This document shows positions 31,401 to 34,221 of a DNA stretch of 64,000 nucleotides, in pieces. The stretch lies in NCBI GenBank assembly GCA_035363115.1, contig DAOSEM010000001.1:1054001-1118000 (forward strand), given 5' to 3'. Source of the DNA: Syntrophales bacterium (GTDB lineage: Bacteria; Desulfobacterota; Syntrophia; Syntrophales; PHBD01). Numbering within the stretch: position 1 is the first letter of the stretch; every line of letters starts with the position of its first letter. The notes beneath the pieces were generated by a model that saw only the letters and a list, made by a program, of their open reading frames with translations, searched no databases and was not told where the DNA came from. The translations under genes and the position numbers were made by a program.

Positions 31401-34221
31401 CACCTCCGAGGACGGCAGCCACTACACCTCGACGGGCGGCACCCCCTCCAGCTCCGGCATCCACTTCGACACCCCCGGGGCCGACACGATCGATGCCTCT
31501 GCCTCGAGCGACGGCGTCGTGATCTACGGCGGTCCCGGCGATGACATCATCATCGGCAGCCAGGGGAACGACCAGATCGCCGGCGGACTGGGCGACGACA
31601 CGATCGACGGGCAGGCCGGGAACGATATCATCTACGGCGATTCCGGGTTCAACGCCACCCTGTCGAGCCGCGCCCTCGCGGTGCCGACGACGGAAACCCC
31701 GGGGACCGACACGATCGAGGGCGGCGCCGGCAACGACATCATCTTCGGCGACCACGGGATCGTCACCCAGGCAGCCTCCGGGCTCCTGGGCACGGGCGGC
31801 GTCAACCGGATCGAAACAACGAACGAGGCGGCCGGCCTCGGCGACACGATCCATGGTGGCGACGGCGACGACCGCATCTTCGGAGGCCTCGGAGCCGACA
31901 CGATCGAGGGGAACGCAGGCAACGACACGATCTTCGGCGACCACGGGGTCATGGACTACGTCTCCGGAGATGGGAACAACGCGACCGTCGACCTGGCCTA
32001 CACGCGGAACACGGCGTCCGGCGACATCGACACGATTTACGGAAACGCCGGCGACGACACGATCTTCGGCGGTGTCGGCGCCGACCTGCTCTACGGCGGC
32101 AACGGCTCCGGCGGTGCCCCTGTCGTCGGGAGCGACCGGGACGCCATCATCGGCGACTTCGGCCGGATCACCTTCGCCGCCGGCATCGTCTCCGCCACGG
32201 AGACCATCGATCCCGGCCATGGGGCGAACGACACGATCGAGGGGAACGAGGACAACGACATCCTCATGGGCGGCTTCGGGTCCGATACGATCGACGCGGG
32301 TGTCGGGAACGACATCGTTTTCGGCGACAACGCCCGGATCGACCACGACACCGACGGCGCCCTGAAGGTCCTCCAGACGACCGACACGGCGGCGGATTCG
32401 GCCTTCGGCGACGCCGACACGATCACAGCCGGCAACGGCGACAAGGTGATCCTCGGCGGTATGGGGGCCGACATCATCACCACCTTGGTCGGGACAGACG
32501 TGATCCTGGGCGACAACGGAACGGTGACGTACGCCGGTGCCACGGGATCCCTGAAGATGAGCCAGATCGTCTCGACGGTGCCGTCGCGCGGTGGGAACGA
32601 CATCATCACAGCCGGGAACGGGACAAAGCACATCATCGGCGGGTACGGCTCCGACTCGATCAGGGCACTCGCGGGAGACCACGATGTCATCGGCGACAAC
32701 GGCCTGATGACCTTCGACACGACCGGGATGGCCATGACGCTGAGGACGACCGACACGGAGGCCGCTCCCGGGTTCGGCGGGAACGATACCATCACGGTGG
32801 GTGACGGAGTCGCCAACATCCTGGGAGGCATGGGCGCCGATCTGATCACAGTCGGTTCCGGCCGGGGCATCATCTTCGGCGACAATGGCGAGATCCGCTA
32901 CAACGGCGCCGCCGGGCACCTCAAGGCATACCTGGCCATGTCTTCACTCCCCTCGAGCGGCGGTGACGACCGGATCGTTACAGCGGGCGGGAACAAGCAC
33001 GTGATCGGAGGCTACGGCGCCGATACGGTAACGACCGCCGGCGGTGACGACATCCTCATCGGCGACAATGGCGAGATCCAATACGAGAGCGGTATTCCAT
33101 CCATCGTCCGGTCCATAAACCCCAGCGACGGCGGAAACGACCTCCTGAGAAGCGGCAGCGGCGTCGACATCCTCATCGGCGGCACCGCCAGCGACGACAT
33201 GTACGGCGGGGAAGACAACGACGTGCTGATCGGTGATGGCGGGCAGGTCACCCTGACCTCCGGCGAATGGCTCTATGTCGAAACGATCGACCACCACTCC
33301 GGCGGCGGCGACGACTACCTCGACAGCGGCTCCGGCGAAGACATCATGTTCGGCGGCGAGATCAGCAACACCTTCGTCGGCACACTGGGCCAGGACGTCA
33401 TGGTCGGCACCTACGGCCGGGTCACCATCACGGCCGGCAAGGTGCAGTCCCTGGTCCGCCTCGACAGCATCGACCTGATCACCAATACCATGACCAGCCT
33501 GGAGGACGGCACGAACGCGGAGTCCCAGCCGCTCTGGACCAGCGGAGCCGGTACGGGCGGACAGGCTGGGGCCGGCGGGACGGAGGGCGGAGGGGCGACG
33601 GGAGGGACCGGAGGCGCGGGATTCGGCTCCTACTTCTCGACCGGATCGACCCTGCCGGGCGTCTGGGTGGCGACAAGCTACGGAACGGAGCTCATGAGGC
33701 TGGGCGACGCGGACCTCTCCCAGGAAGACGACGGGCACAGCGACGGCCAGGCGGGCTCCCAGGCCGGCTCCCAGGCCGGATCATCCGGCGATTCCGGATC
33801 CGGACAGGGGGATAACGCCCAGGGCTCGGATGCAGGCTCTGGACAGGAGTCCTCCGGCCAGGAGGGTGAGGGCCAGACCTCCGGAGAAGGCTCCCCGGGT
33901 GAGGCGGGTGCCGGGCGGCAGGCGGGCGACGGCGCCACCGGCGAGCAGGGGGCGCAGGGCCGGAGCGGCGAAGGCGGTGGCCCGCAGACCGGGGCCGGCG
34001 ACGATGGTTCGGCCGTCCTGGGCGACGACGGGACGGATATCGCCCGCACGGTGGACATGGGGGCCGGGGCGGCGATGGCGGGCCTCCTGGGCTGGAAGGT
34101 CATCAGCGGCGGGGACCTCGGAAAGGGCGGCCTGATCGACCGCCAGTCCTTCAAGGACCTCAAGGAGCGACAGGAAAAGAAGCGCTTCAAGTCCTGGAAG
34201 AGCGCCGGGTCCTGGAAATAG
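1456..34221 (+). CDS. giant LEPR-XLL / DUF4347 / RTX-repeat surface or secreted protein (10,921 aa)
   Basis: Probable exported giant adhesin of about 1.1 MDa. Order of parts: basic N-terminus (1-30) with no hydrophobic signal peptide; LEPRLLLSAD at 33-42; acidic Ala/Thr linker; DUF4347 (about 136-340, with LLSHGASGEISLG and LLYGCDVASGEAG); RTX-like repeats (about 350-2115) with GGAGNDTLTGG-type nonapeptides and 22 copies of a (T/V/A/I)LD(Y/F/L)S-type strand motif; three copies of a W-V-DG-YSHTV module (about 2235-2515); a beta-helix-like region rich in GVAVGxxxxxNVITNTV (about 3000-7000); further T/G-rich modules; three Calx-beta-like domains (about 9459-9797); a second RTX block (about 10,010-10,670); a low-complexity linker; a hydrophobic segment 10868-10883 and a Lys/Arg-rich tail. 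The start has a GAGAGGG site 5 bases before the ATG. Binding target is unknown. Export by the 40362-47159 operon is inferred. Confidence 0.95.
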   Translation: MWRLKGKSRAADKSNRAKNGRGKKPRPYRFEALEPRLLLSADVGLPVDDLQAVPGIAAPVIEEAAPAEVETVQAGDNLDPAAAAETTGDGTSGTEVQVPTATTDASATDDASATSSGATDDSSQAAVPTAQDSRCELIIVDPSVPDAQSLIDALLEDSGKDWSVVTVVDGLQKENAATTANAEQGDAGASNPGMTGRSGVFIYYLDAGKDGVGQVTDILKQYTNLDAVYLLSHGASGEISLGTTAVLQNVLQDRAAEITAWGDSLKDGGDILLYGCDVASGEAGVEFVRTLSSLTGADVAASTDETGAAEAGGDWDLEYRAGEIEAAALFASGDGGYRHLMQDFVSTSAGETLTGTNSGDNYIFSDGWGNDTVSETGTTGTDTLNFSAVTADLTFTIHAGGTVSVTDGTNTLNSVANIERIIGGSGNNTFVFENGAVFAGTIDGGTGGTNTLDYAAWTTSVTVDLAGGLATGTSGVSNIRNVRGGSAADTLKGDGQANVLTGGGGNDTLTGRAGDDTYRITDGGGIDTIVEVTGEGSDTLDYSLYSTAVMVNLATGTASATTGITSIENVTGGAGNDIIVGDGNANVLYGGAGNDTITGGAGADVLGGGMGVNTLTGGTEDDTYMLAGGTDTIVENAAEGSDTLDYSAYSAGVTVTLGGAATGVSGIVTNIENVTGGAGDDVLTGDDRANVLYGGAGNDRLNGGAGNDTLAGGSGDDTYVFAAGGGTDTILESAGEGSDTLDYSAYGSAVTVDLGAGTATATAGVGNIENVTGGTGSDTITGDANANVLSGGAGDDTIIGGAGNDTLSGGSGTNTLTGGTDDDTYVLTSGSTNTITENADEGSDTVDYSSYATGVTAVLGGAATGVSGNLVNVENLTGGSGADTLTGDANANILKGGGGNDILAGGTGSDTYAFGNGWGTDVIVDSSTATDTDVLDFSTVSANLAVAVLASGALSVTSGANALNNVAVAERIVGGSGNNTFTLADGANFAGSIDGGTGGTNTLDYSAWTTDVIVNLFGGAATGIGGAVSNIRNATGGSGSDMFIGDAKANVFTGGAGDDYYYFFVDGEADTIVEAAGGGSDTLDYSEYGASVTVNLATGTATDVVSGFANIENVVGSTEVDTITGDANTNYIAGRAGNDILAGGGGNDTYIFKDGWGTDTITDSAGTDTLDFSAVTYDLTFTIHTDGTVSVTDGTNALSHVAGIEKLIGGKVDNTFVFENGATFAGTLDGGRGLTNILDYSAWTSGVSVNLPAGTATGTNGVTGINKVIGGTASDTIAISDTWGTVTVGDASAADTDVLDLSSVSADLTITFNADGTISVSDGTNDLTVTSKIERIVGGSGNNTFAFENGATFAGTLDGGTGGTNTLDYSAYATAVTVNLSTGAATGIGGGGAGKFSNIRNVTGGSGNDTITGDANANVLAGGAGNDTLSGGAGDDTYVFAAGGGTDTIVEAADGGSDTLDYSACTTAVAVSLAAGTATGTAGVGNIENVTGGSGNDTITGDANANILSGGSGNDTLTGGAGDDTYVFEDGWGTDAITDSAGTDALDFSAVTAVLTHTISGSGTVSVTDGTNALSGITGMEGIAGGQGSDRFAFANAATFSGTIDGGAGANTLDYSLYTTAVVVDLGAGTALATAVTATVGNIQNVIGGSGADTLTGDANANILAGGAGNDVLTGGAGNDTYVFKAGGGTDTISDSGGSDTLDYSGYTGGSVSANLTAGTATGVTGGFSGIENVIGSSANDALTGAAGNNVYSFTNGWGTDTISDPGTTGNTLDFSAVTVNLTFTLHTDGTVSVTDGTNALNHIANIDKLVGGQGSNRFVLEDGATFAGTLDGGLLGTSTLDYSLWTAAVAVNLGAGTATGTSGIVHMDNVTGGAEDDTITGDAGDNVLIGGPGDDTLAGGTGDDTYVITATSGTDTITEGSDYDDGSDTLDYTGYAGAVTVDLAAGTATGTSGIGEIENVNLGSGSETLAGSTTDNTFIIHNGWGTDTITNAGVMDYDTLDFSAVTTNLVFSILADGSLTVTSGANTLTVGTGIDNIVGGQGTNYFSIAADSVFNGYIDGGVGTTTLDYSAWTEAVEIDLTAYGLRENTGDAPGTNGILNIDTIIGGSSGADSLTGPMAANTWTITGANAGTLSNSIGTISFTSFENLTGAADFDDLFAIAAAGSISGTISGNAYGVSKGTDTVRLSGGTFTRVTYSVFSSDAGLISRDTDNLQYKYIEAVEDASTATTRVFTSAGATVNLGATPAAGETWTVTVDGTAFSHVVTGATTATVTFSGAPVEGDVWTVRVGATDYNYTLGAGEGLSAAVAGLAALIDAANGYAAAAEGNVLSVVKLAGGAMTVTANVTDTAGAAAAVDGTTALTSTVALSGTVTLNDVWWLVVDGAGYSHTVAAGDTLPGIAAALAAQVNAVSGYTASVDNGVIAVTKLAGVAMNVSTSLPAAVSATIVKTEGLESVVAALAALVDAAADYAAYVSGDGAGAVAISRLDGATPGVTVTVPARVTKSVVLATTGDDNIDLDWDGSNWTVSSLYGTFGDFTFKDPTGTLTLNAGAGSDTITVGAVAKAGGLVIDGGAGTDSVSLEVDAVAGTPKSITFGAGDVRLGGAVQFAYAGMESGKNVIVNATSGADTITLASSGANYTVSAGTFGTITLADPGTGGSLTIRGGAGDDSISATGITTFAAGLRVEGGDGTDSLALGTGTFANVAFAADIETVTADAATIADFVFNARPATANRVTVSRPEAGKITITDVTDIGTTTITIKDPTSSLTINTDYNAPYTTTEYIHLQALGNFSADLTLDGGSLNKNLDGSDEVIIEGNLTMTGHSLKVQAETITVNSGVTVSTSDGSGQAGSIEFDGYHINIGTNAKLLAQGSSTDTSGDISLLAVDDDALLTPFLSIDLTDVDVTVATGAEIRGRDVTILATADSTKFLTADDWYTNYPANILGSLIEGLTKIGAGIAVAQADSDIDIQTGTTITSRDFTAYAKSAVYASAAPTTFMIGVSLGIALTDATVTMAGNLTATGDVTFRATTDQTLDVVCDTTGLKGIAGSVAIGVIVSNANAIVTDDAVLIVGDDLYVQADTSDAVRVMARSTAGKDGSVAVAIAFTYEDGETNAFLDGKATVGGDVEVNALMVQNSVDTTKLFVIPSTAIGTSASAGVGDDSKGDYLDDAKAGAISKITTPIKNWVTKKWYEFKNKQPDDSKSTEPSYDVAAGLAIAVDTNTTTARIGDGNTDLDNKNGEVQAAGSVKVYSSIANAPYVSGGAATENNDDAKIPKGSNKFSGAFGVTIGVYENDAQAFINSNAKVNAGADLTVQAETLADYVWSGWSNIVEPTLENPTYTTENAEADITVTNGDIVEVCSNNTGGGDVGTWYEYIGNAPSRDINLVTEDFSNTDLWESINPYARKALGLITNLTTYINSDLGTSNWLANDWTSATASGEALAIAGAVTFLDLTNRAGAVIKSDALINQEADATPLTDRNVIVQAVNHNESVHFIGNISLPDPIGIVKDWDRTKSAKENLKEGLDPSGTSGDKGAVGVSIGIFLYNDDAIARIEDGVLLDADSLNVDAETVVLDITLGASGGNSENLAVNGVVLVNVVQNRTIAQIASGAVIDVGSGDAGDGSSAVSVAATDTSYVICVAGSVAVSEATGIGASVGVNYVSRDTQAVIGDLATDTPTAALDKGSFTSVGNVKVEAKNDGFIGAFAVSGAIAAPSNKPESPTTKPNNPGTGGTQGSDGSSKSNSDLSNWQSKWGDLLKEGVDKGKLSGNIASTTKTETSQTSQNKSGVGVSGSVAINIVDDDARAYVLNTGAFTVSGGVLDLDAANSTGVISLAGAVAFAKSTGTGSATGVAGGFAISVLSGTTDAYVDGAVSLATRGLTIDAVRFGWLVSLAAGFAGATGSKGTGVAGSVGVSIANYSTEAALRNIAGTVYINGDVLLNAEDETYLIAIAGSAAFGSKAGVGVAIGFSYTENTVLAQLSALDDFTITGYLNLDATADGLIVAVTGSVGVSTGGSNDSGGYAGAGTVSINLLKNTVKSEILDTVTGADNALGITLNAQDDTDIYSFAGAFAAGKKAGLGAAIAVNSVDNDVLTLVKDSTLGTLGAFNDTATEDGTVVTLAVAGAGSQKLAIAGSVAMNIFTNVIDAQVIGSTIMAAGLIRMAAQDKETSVALGGGIAVSTGQGAVGAAIGVNLIFNTVTAKLQTSTLNSTGSTIDIEALAEEVLVSVTLGGAGGEKFALGGSIAANIVMNTIEAGAYGGSVLQANGLGAATGDIGITASDKTTSVLVAGGFAGSSKAAVGVAASTTYIENKVRAVVDGSNVTTSDGQVTIAAGVGQPATAADPSAIGLGTSGVELPTTSSSSVINVTVGGAGSGKFAAGVGISVNTINNTIEAVVTNGSTIDSYGSVGLSAVDASVIDAIAFGGAGAGSIAGGGAISANVITNRIRTAVEDSTIHAGVNFAGTPGTTLTNANATVTLGATSSSIIRALGIGVSGGGDVAISVTALGNAVANDVTSMVSGSTIMAGGDVALSSADIAPGILPSWMLPADKQAQLDDALDGSPLEPEANILAIMVSVAGSGKVAVGVSLMGNVVNNEVRTKIDDSTVLAGVNSQTAATLNSNADVRLTSLSDAAIMAITVGVGASGQVAVQATGFGNVIANSIESSIVGGSIVRAGGLVDLTATDQSQITSFGLSIAASGSAAISAIVGANVITNSVTAQISGSTVSSGSTLNIDAQNKATIFSFAGGVAASGSVAVQVTIAANVVANTTEATINDKVYDDSGRVIDGSASASNVTAGGNVTISAADTSSIDALAFGVAGSGAVSVGVALGANVITNTILAGIDGSSLTAAAAAGVGLSAKSSAVIRTVAVGVSASGTVAVQVTAMGNVIANDVTAVISDSTVTAGKDVTVKAEDVPPSLIPAWIVPADRADELNDNLAGSPVDLDGNILAIMVSVAASGTVAVNASFMGNVITNDVRATIDHSTVTTTNGGKIDLDADSGAGIIALTVGVAGSGVVAVNATGYGNWIQNTVDASIRNGSTVHSAGLMELTADDGSSVRSLAVSVAGTGAVAVGALIGVNVITNTVTAEISGSTAASDSTLNIAAESTSGIMALTAGVAGSGAVSVLVSFSGNVITNTTRAAVTSGSNVDAAGAVDISAKDTSVVDALSFGVSGTGGVAVGVAISTNVIANTIETAVSGSTLDVTAGGIDLTSESSAVIRALAIGVSGSGGVAVQVTAMGNAIANTVKARIAGSTVNAAGDVSLLAQDIAPSLIPTWIVPADQAATLNENLDGSPVDLTGNILAVMVSVAGTGGVAVNGALSGNVINNTVLTEIDGSTVHTAGGADTVHTFNPAGVVSIANDTIDLGAGHGLRTGDAVVYDSGVGTAIGGLTDGATYFVIEVAGDANKVKLASSAADAYDGVAIDLTAGATLASHSLTRENNSVFLNARSKAGIAALTVGVAGSGTVAVNATGFGNVITNSVTSTIKGASHVHAGGLADLSATDTSLVRSLAVSIAGSAVGVGALIGANVITNTVGSEITGSTVITGAILNLHAESDAGILGFTGGVGAGGVGVILSLSANVITTTTKAYISAASDVDATGTVSLLAKNTSSIDALAIGVAAGGAAIGVALAANVITNTIDAAISGSAVDVTAGGLNVTAESSAIIRALAMGVSAGGFAVNVSVLGNVIVNTVTAKISGSTVYAYDDVALTARDIAPSIIPDWIVPSDDQDDLDGFLADSPADLTNANILAVLVGVAGAGSTAINVSLSGNSITNTIAATIDNSTVRSGVSAAGATTHAGSDVTLSALSGSRILAITAGVGASGDVAVNFTGFGNLIGVGNLTPDVEATIKGGSYVQTSGAVNLNALDESSIITVGLSIAASGGVAVSGVVGYNRIENSLLAQVAGSTVIAGTSLALTAQSDAYIFSFVGGVSGSGIVAAQLSVTVNDIDNDVEASIVNTGGTRSTVNAGQSVSLTARDASTIDSMAIGLAASGIVGAGGALSKNFIGNAVATSITSSDVTAGLNVYLTSETIAVIRSFAAGLAGGGAGALQASITLNELRNSTTAVITGSTVTAGYTIQVSASDKAPASVPDYTTSMLIPTDVIADILDLVSDTGVSKTANILSFAGSIGGAGLAAGSAAASDNDIVNTIEARITDSTVTSTYSDVVVMAESSAKIVSLAAGIGAAGIAALSASVTTNDIANTTTAAITGTSTVSAGDDVHVEATSGATIDSAAMTLSGALVAALGASVVTNTAGNTTKAYVDGTSAALKAKITKADQVSISASSTTALNGVSLGASIGTVAAGAMVSRSTVDGTTWAYVGNYTAIGQQAGSSVGSLSIAATSTDSAITKAYAISAGIGAGTGNDAKSTITPDTRAYIGNTSLRVTGAVDVAAQASVSAYAETYGVSAGALSVGVSLAEATVSPEVKAYVGGSSSTIHAGSLYVSATETYPTSGYAAKTYATGSSGGLVGINATESTASNTGTVASYVADGTTLVVADSIAVQATGDSKQYASSDSNTYGLIAAGGNVSDAVSNVTTSAYLGNGVTVSSGTAIGGLTDGGTYYVILDNKRPFTPSTAISDSWINLGSGHGLLTGDTVVYRTGSSTNTAVGGLTAGQEYYVEVSTANPALVRLYTLVVDVGTGNLVKGTLVTLDASVATGTGHRLDIVNPRLIKLAASFSNATADTPVAIDLSAPTVAGSENTVTPVSSAETVTPIAFSPEADLNVTKNTIDVGADSGLYTGKAVVYSKGAGPTLTITATGDDYNFAKSEAGSGGLVAGSGAESNVTATSSTSAAVADDTNTGDAVRTTLDVSSLAIRAQHTARFDSQTNTIQASAVGFSGSWATNVVTSTVDAKIGDNALVTTRNLTVDAINTTRKNLLGADEYNVEAGSGGVLQGNAAESETDIANRTYASVGAGADITVTGDVYNPGDFRLTTYNDVEGYDDVRLDSGGVIVGSGATSAIRADVNDGIVTIEDGATIDTVGEVNLESRTRGVLKVEPQVHTYGLASAAVVDGMARVHSNNQVTVGANVDILAMGDINLLAGRDHYGVLNYFYVTSHGDELNASAIPISDLKSHGEIVQTLGVSVGTGSSLRTARDANLLTDETGTAQIWAYGSGKNWMTALASGIDAMCGSDGISEEMKGGSSTLEANSTVTVNGTIEVGIMKDLELVIGLDGTASVQNGITFATTQESMVSNLVEELNRWYELLADYSGDPTTTAAYQVEINRILADLTAMGLTETVTENGNTYTVYTGSYVVPYITVDDIWAQAGTINVWADDFYGGGQLVAEGDITVSITNNSSSYLRINRITIPDTIGGVRFNSQSVSSNAAIADLNATGTASSFTSILTSTTGAAPVINITNTFDAGDPIYSGTDYEDSLTPDVELTGEIDAILATVTIKSEGSVVSTASIDAGTLYIISGVDFVQTYTDSLYSIANPGTLWTAVSTIAQNAKVDTTVNGLSTGTALEQAVYSVLHPNAADVSNIIAANNVYISARYLNINGVIQSGIAERTVTIAAAEQTAINAAETAYSQYRSGSRAAAAATAAAAGLTTEDFKYFKLANTSTENIDVFWNAELDRLELEDVKIQGGYIELFGQILSTGSGQIKVLDGYGKITVTNQTSNTLVTNLLDTGQGVEGLIRITDTSPDYLIGGLPRVTEYRYVSGQVVKTVFAPGGVSVGTTTQGAAGTNEVQVISRNAAVTGGTFTLTYNGQTTAALAWNATAAQVQTALCALSTVGAGNVSVSINGSGNWVVTFQNALGGTNVNPIRTDGSALLAGAAASTAGRTAVYTPQAGMRYYWANGQDYSIQTSTTYASSDWLGVDSLVADPDNIVEGPKRTQVGEIRRLEDGTYVTDTDSGDYGYGYDYSYDYVQITQSTSTYTWAGNIVTVTSADPHLMSTGQKVLLDFTTGGAVNKDGTFTVTVIDDHSYQFILLGAGAGGDVTVTRVQRNTWEESTWYGKTTYYCKETLTTPYKDIHVQSVRADRDIGIAFIGYEAGDTNIRVTITSVGSVLVNDSIQNPEGTTSLTSSSGQIRLVNDTAVVGGRNISLSASTGIGADRTLRTNLNDGYSGSLSAVTTTGDISIQEISGDLIVDQVTTSKTTTTTTSNVTLTAHGDILGKDASNQVRGQKVTLTATYGDIGTLGTGGTASTPGAGAQALRIDTGDADDHSLTATAVGDVNITETAGTLHLNSVVTDGSVRITVENGGLTDVNSNEVRDDRTWAQLLALYERMMATGDAADESVAATIAAYEALKTQEYQAYWRYRNSVGGSYDPSQTIALSDSEIDWYTDYYTSQGKTAGEIAIALQTLVNARTASYHVLHRTYGDVSATYDSAWSYDVDSVALHDRVGSAEINGSAVELTRHVFTTGQAVVYHAGGGTIDGLVDGTTYYVVVDASNASVIRLAATLADAGTNTTLSFTWVSGDSHWFSDGDVLSQRAKWSEAQLKNSISASILRPKTVSGTSATTEEPNITGSEIALVVSGEIGSADVTMDITMADINAGLSEEQKVALAAAEKQDVTFYDTEGNVMQPDDVGKTFARLHISVKNDVDFKTEGLLTVSAGTGANLGSDQTADVNVDRITSTDGEVRLKVQGNIINARTDGGYNIRGDGAVLEAEDGSIGTQAKPFLIDMIEAGRTGALTARAKTNVYLQETSGDLYVSSVYAGTFIDLRSAGSMLDADNDDATTRAWNIYSPDAYLQAGAGGTIGADGSALETDLQGGVLNADAGQSIYLYESAGDMIVGVIKSANANVSLGAALSIRDNDEGAVGNPSPDVIGNSITLTAGFAIGAVDDYLDIDTAFSGAGTLTSASEFNTYIIEISSKATPGAGDEDLSLYSVATNAGTAFITAPTGSIYNGRTDGGSNVVSGKTYLFAGLNIGAEDKRIMTLVDNIEGLATSGSTWITNTSNLTVGGVVEGSEQGFLGGGAVNITASCTIDVKEDVISATDYIVLTATERAADVDDLIVRDGITVWSKTSYVTLRAGDDVTLEEGSFVLAAGKVTISGDYGSADAAGTTIRLLGVVGGSEVEVNGNADDDTIILERTHDTVDYPSADVQAAVAATYGNVTNVYAYAGNDTVTLRSIDGQTNVYGGDGEDLLIADTLKTLTSSKYATRDALNLDGQAGTDRYVVNASGTGDYIVNVTDTGAPDDGADTLIVNGTADDDDFLLRKSFVAVLHGSYAGGYSADVERINYDTSINGRLIVTGGIGADSFFTDDNSSITTLDGGAGADYFQIGQLFGSLRDVGANIAAGDVFETIETTMGFLSRGISYATTVYGGSGNDTFSVYNNIAKLRLEGGDGNDEFVVRAFIMLNSFDPEQQLTEVDGGIGDDYIQYSIKSPISINGGAGYDRVVALGTEANDVFVVTSYGIFGAGINITLDGVEEALEVDGLEGDDTIFVLSTSASMVTTIIGGLGNDTVNVAGDVTGTVISAELEGRSGVINHSVTSDDPSYDGLLMDGIALNVADAATGAVVITESGGGTVVEEDVPGSVDTYTISLAAASLDPVEAGDVAYITVSAAKSESEEDALGADTVLLSTDGVNYFDAVVLTFDITNWTDNQTIWVKAGSDAVSEGERNVAVSHSVISSRADLDKAKINDVMVKVQDDDKAGLIIVESGNDTQVLEGAADTFTVRLTHAITSDVTVTLAYDAGQLSLDTATLTFTSGNWDVAQTVTVTAVDDGTAENTQTSVITATVTSTDAGFAVSEKPTVNVTVIDNDSAGALVTQTDGSTRVVQGDATGDTYSIVLTKAPAAGTTVTVKILTDGQTVVSSADGRFNSTDGTVTFTDADWNVAAEITVKATDGAPTENNFEKSFPLMSHTLNRIQGPLVIEGGVGPEDRSVKPGVTLPGELNPDLPEVVINVDESTMTDTLNVYNDSSVSDDTGVMSTLLLHTDYSVKADGTVSATLISGLGMGTDLVVNKGTEAAPDLFTYKGGIAYTNLEVAEVLLGTGSDTFTVTGTRAGTATAVHGGGGADNLIVTGGGGSASPLVLYGDTSEDGSHYTSTGGTPSSSGIHFDTPGADTIDASASSDGVVIYGGPGDDIIIGSQGNDQIAGGLGDDTIDGQAGNDIIYGDSGFNATLSSRALAVPTTETPGTDTIEGGAGNDIIFGDHGIVTQAASGLLGTGGVNRIETTNEAAGLGDTIHGGDGDDRIFGGLGADTIEGNAGNDTIFGDHGVMDYVSGDGNNATVDLAYTRNTASGDIDTIYGNAGDDTIFGGVGADLLYGGNGSGGAPVVGSDRDAIIGDFGRITFAAGIVSATETIDPGHGANDTIEGNEDNDILMGGFGSDTIDAGVGNDIVFGDNARIDHDTDGALKVLQTTDTAADSAFGDADTITAGNGDKVILGGMGADIITTLVGTDVILGDNGTVTYAGATGSLKMSQIVSTVPSRGGNDIITAGNGTKHIIGGYGSDSIRALAGDHDVIGDNGLMTFDTTGMAMTLRTTDTEAAPGFGGNDTITVGDGVANILGGMGADLITVGSGRGIIFGDNGEIRYNGAAGHLKAYLAMSSLPSSGGDDRIVTAGGNKHVIGGYGADTVTTAGGDDILIGDNGEIQYESGIPSIVRSINPSDGGNDLLRSGSGVDILIGGTASDDMYGGEDNDVLIGDGGQVTLTSGEWLYVETIDHHSGGGDDYLDSGSGEDIMFGGEISNTFVGTLGQDVMVGTYGRVTITAGKVQSLVRLDSIDLITNTMTSLEDGTNAESQPLWTSGAGTGGQAGAGGTEGGGATGGTGGAGFGSYFSTGSTLPGVWVATSYGTELMRLGDADLSQEDDGHSDGQAGSQAGSQAGSSGDSGSGQGDNAQGSDAGSGQESSGQEGEGQTSGEGSPGEAGAGRQAGDGATGEQGAQGRSGEGGGPQTGAGDDGSAVLGDDGTDIARTVDMGAGAAMAGLLGWKVISGGDLGKGGLIDRQSFKDLKERQEKKRFKSWKSAGSWK
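1552..1581 (+). other. LEPR-XLL motif encoded near the N-terminus of the giant protein
   Basis: Residues 33-42 read LEPRLLLSAD, directly after a stretch with about eleven Lys/Arg in 29 residues. This motif is known at the extreme N-terminus of very large repeat proteins of Gram-negative bacteria. There is no Sec-type hydrophobic core before or after it, so it is a plausible recognition or processing signal for a dedicated exporter. That role is inference. Confidence 0.8.
2500..7800 (+). repeat. RTX-like repeat block 1 inside the giant gene
   Basis: Codes for about 1,770 residues made of units of roughly 45-130 residues. Each has one or more GGxGxDx(L/I/T) calcium-binding nonapeptide turns, often a DGWGTDTI or GGGTDTI segment, then a strand motif such as DTLDYSAY, then VTVNLATGTAT and NIENVTGGSG. 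I count 22 copies of the central strand motif. Units alternate between a Tyr type (LDYSAY/LDYSAW) and a Phe type (LDFSAV) that carries VSVTDGTNAL, so two unit types were amplified together. Confidence 0.85.
15046..19764 (+). repeat. higher-order super-repeats in the beta-helix-like region
   Basis: Five copies of a marker of the form D(I/V)AP-S-IP-W-VPAD, followed by NILA(I/V)MVSVAG in the complete copies, begin at 15046, 16183, 17242, 18580 and 19693. The intervals are 379, 353, 446 and 371 codons. Between markers the protein is a run of short units with the pattern VAGSGxVAVxxxxxNVITNTVxAxIxGSTV, typical of parallel beta-helix adhesin repeats. The longest interval contains an extra inserted module at about 17518-17760. 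The fifth marker is divergent. Confidence 0.8.
17518..17760 (+). repeat. inserted HGL-TGD module in the giant gene
   Basis: Codes for an approximately 80-residue module with IDLGAGHGLRTGDAVVY, GGLTDGATYFVI and VKLASS. Relatives occur at about 21170-21450 (GHGLLTGDTVVY) and 26490-26740 (FTTGQAVVY, DGTTYYVVV), with a distant one at 25080-25275. A tail-only piece lies at about 21091-21150 and a head-only piece at about 21628-21700. The copies are scattered among unrelated repeat types and look like mobile domains within the protein. Confidence 0.65.
29830..30850 (+). other. three Calx-beta/cadherin-like domains of the giant protein
   Basis: Residues about 9459-9797 hold three consecutive domains of about 110 residues. 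Each starts with a strand like (V/I)(I/V)(I/V)(T/V)ESG or LVTQTDG followed by VxEGxxDTYTVxL, has a tract like LTFTSGNWDVAQTVTVTAVDDG, and ends with VxDDD or VIDNDSAG. The acidic DDD/DND ends suggest calcium-binding interdomain linkers. Such domains give extended, stiff stalks in adhesins. Confidence 0.7.
31490..33470 (+). repeat. RTX-like repeat block 2 near the C-terminus of the giant protein
   Basis: About 660 residues of GGxGxDxI units with the form GNDIIFGDHG, GADTIEGNAG and GGYGADTV, each separated by a 30-40-residue spacer often holding TTDTxA or a similar strand. The sequence differs from block 1: units end in GDHG/GDNG and have FGD or IGD turns, so this block was amplified independently. 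RTX blocks near the C-terminus usually fold on binding extracellular calcium. Confidence 0.85.
33541..34014 (+). repeat. Gly/Ser/Gln-rich low-complexity linker of the giant protein
   Basis: Codes for GTGGQAGAGGTEGGGATGG followed later by repeats of GSQA and SGQE type up to GGGPQTGAGDDG. It is likely a flexible linker between the RTX block and the hydrophobic C-terminal segment. Three tandem GSQAG-type units at about 33750-33785 mark local slippage. Confidence 0.75.

Noticed and set aside
1321..32919. Very long open frames on the - strand opposite the giant gene (about 1,847, 2,611, 1,157, 1,535 and 1,457 codons).
   Set aside because: They are mirror products of the G+C-rich, repetitive codon pattern of the giant gene. 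Their translations are endless GVxVVPGPAxQ-like or Arg/Gly/Asp-rich strings with no domain, signal or ribosome site, and the + strand frame carries all recognisable domains.
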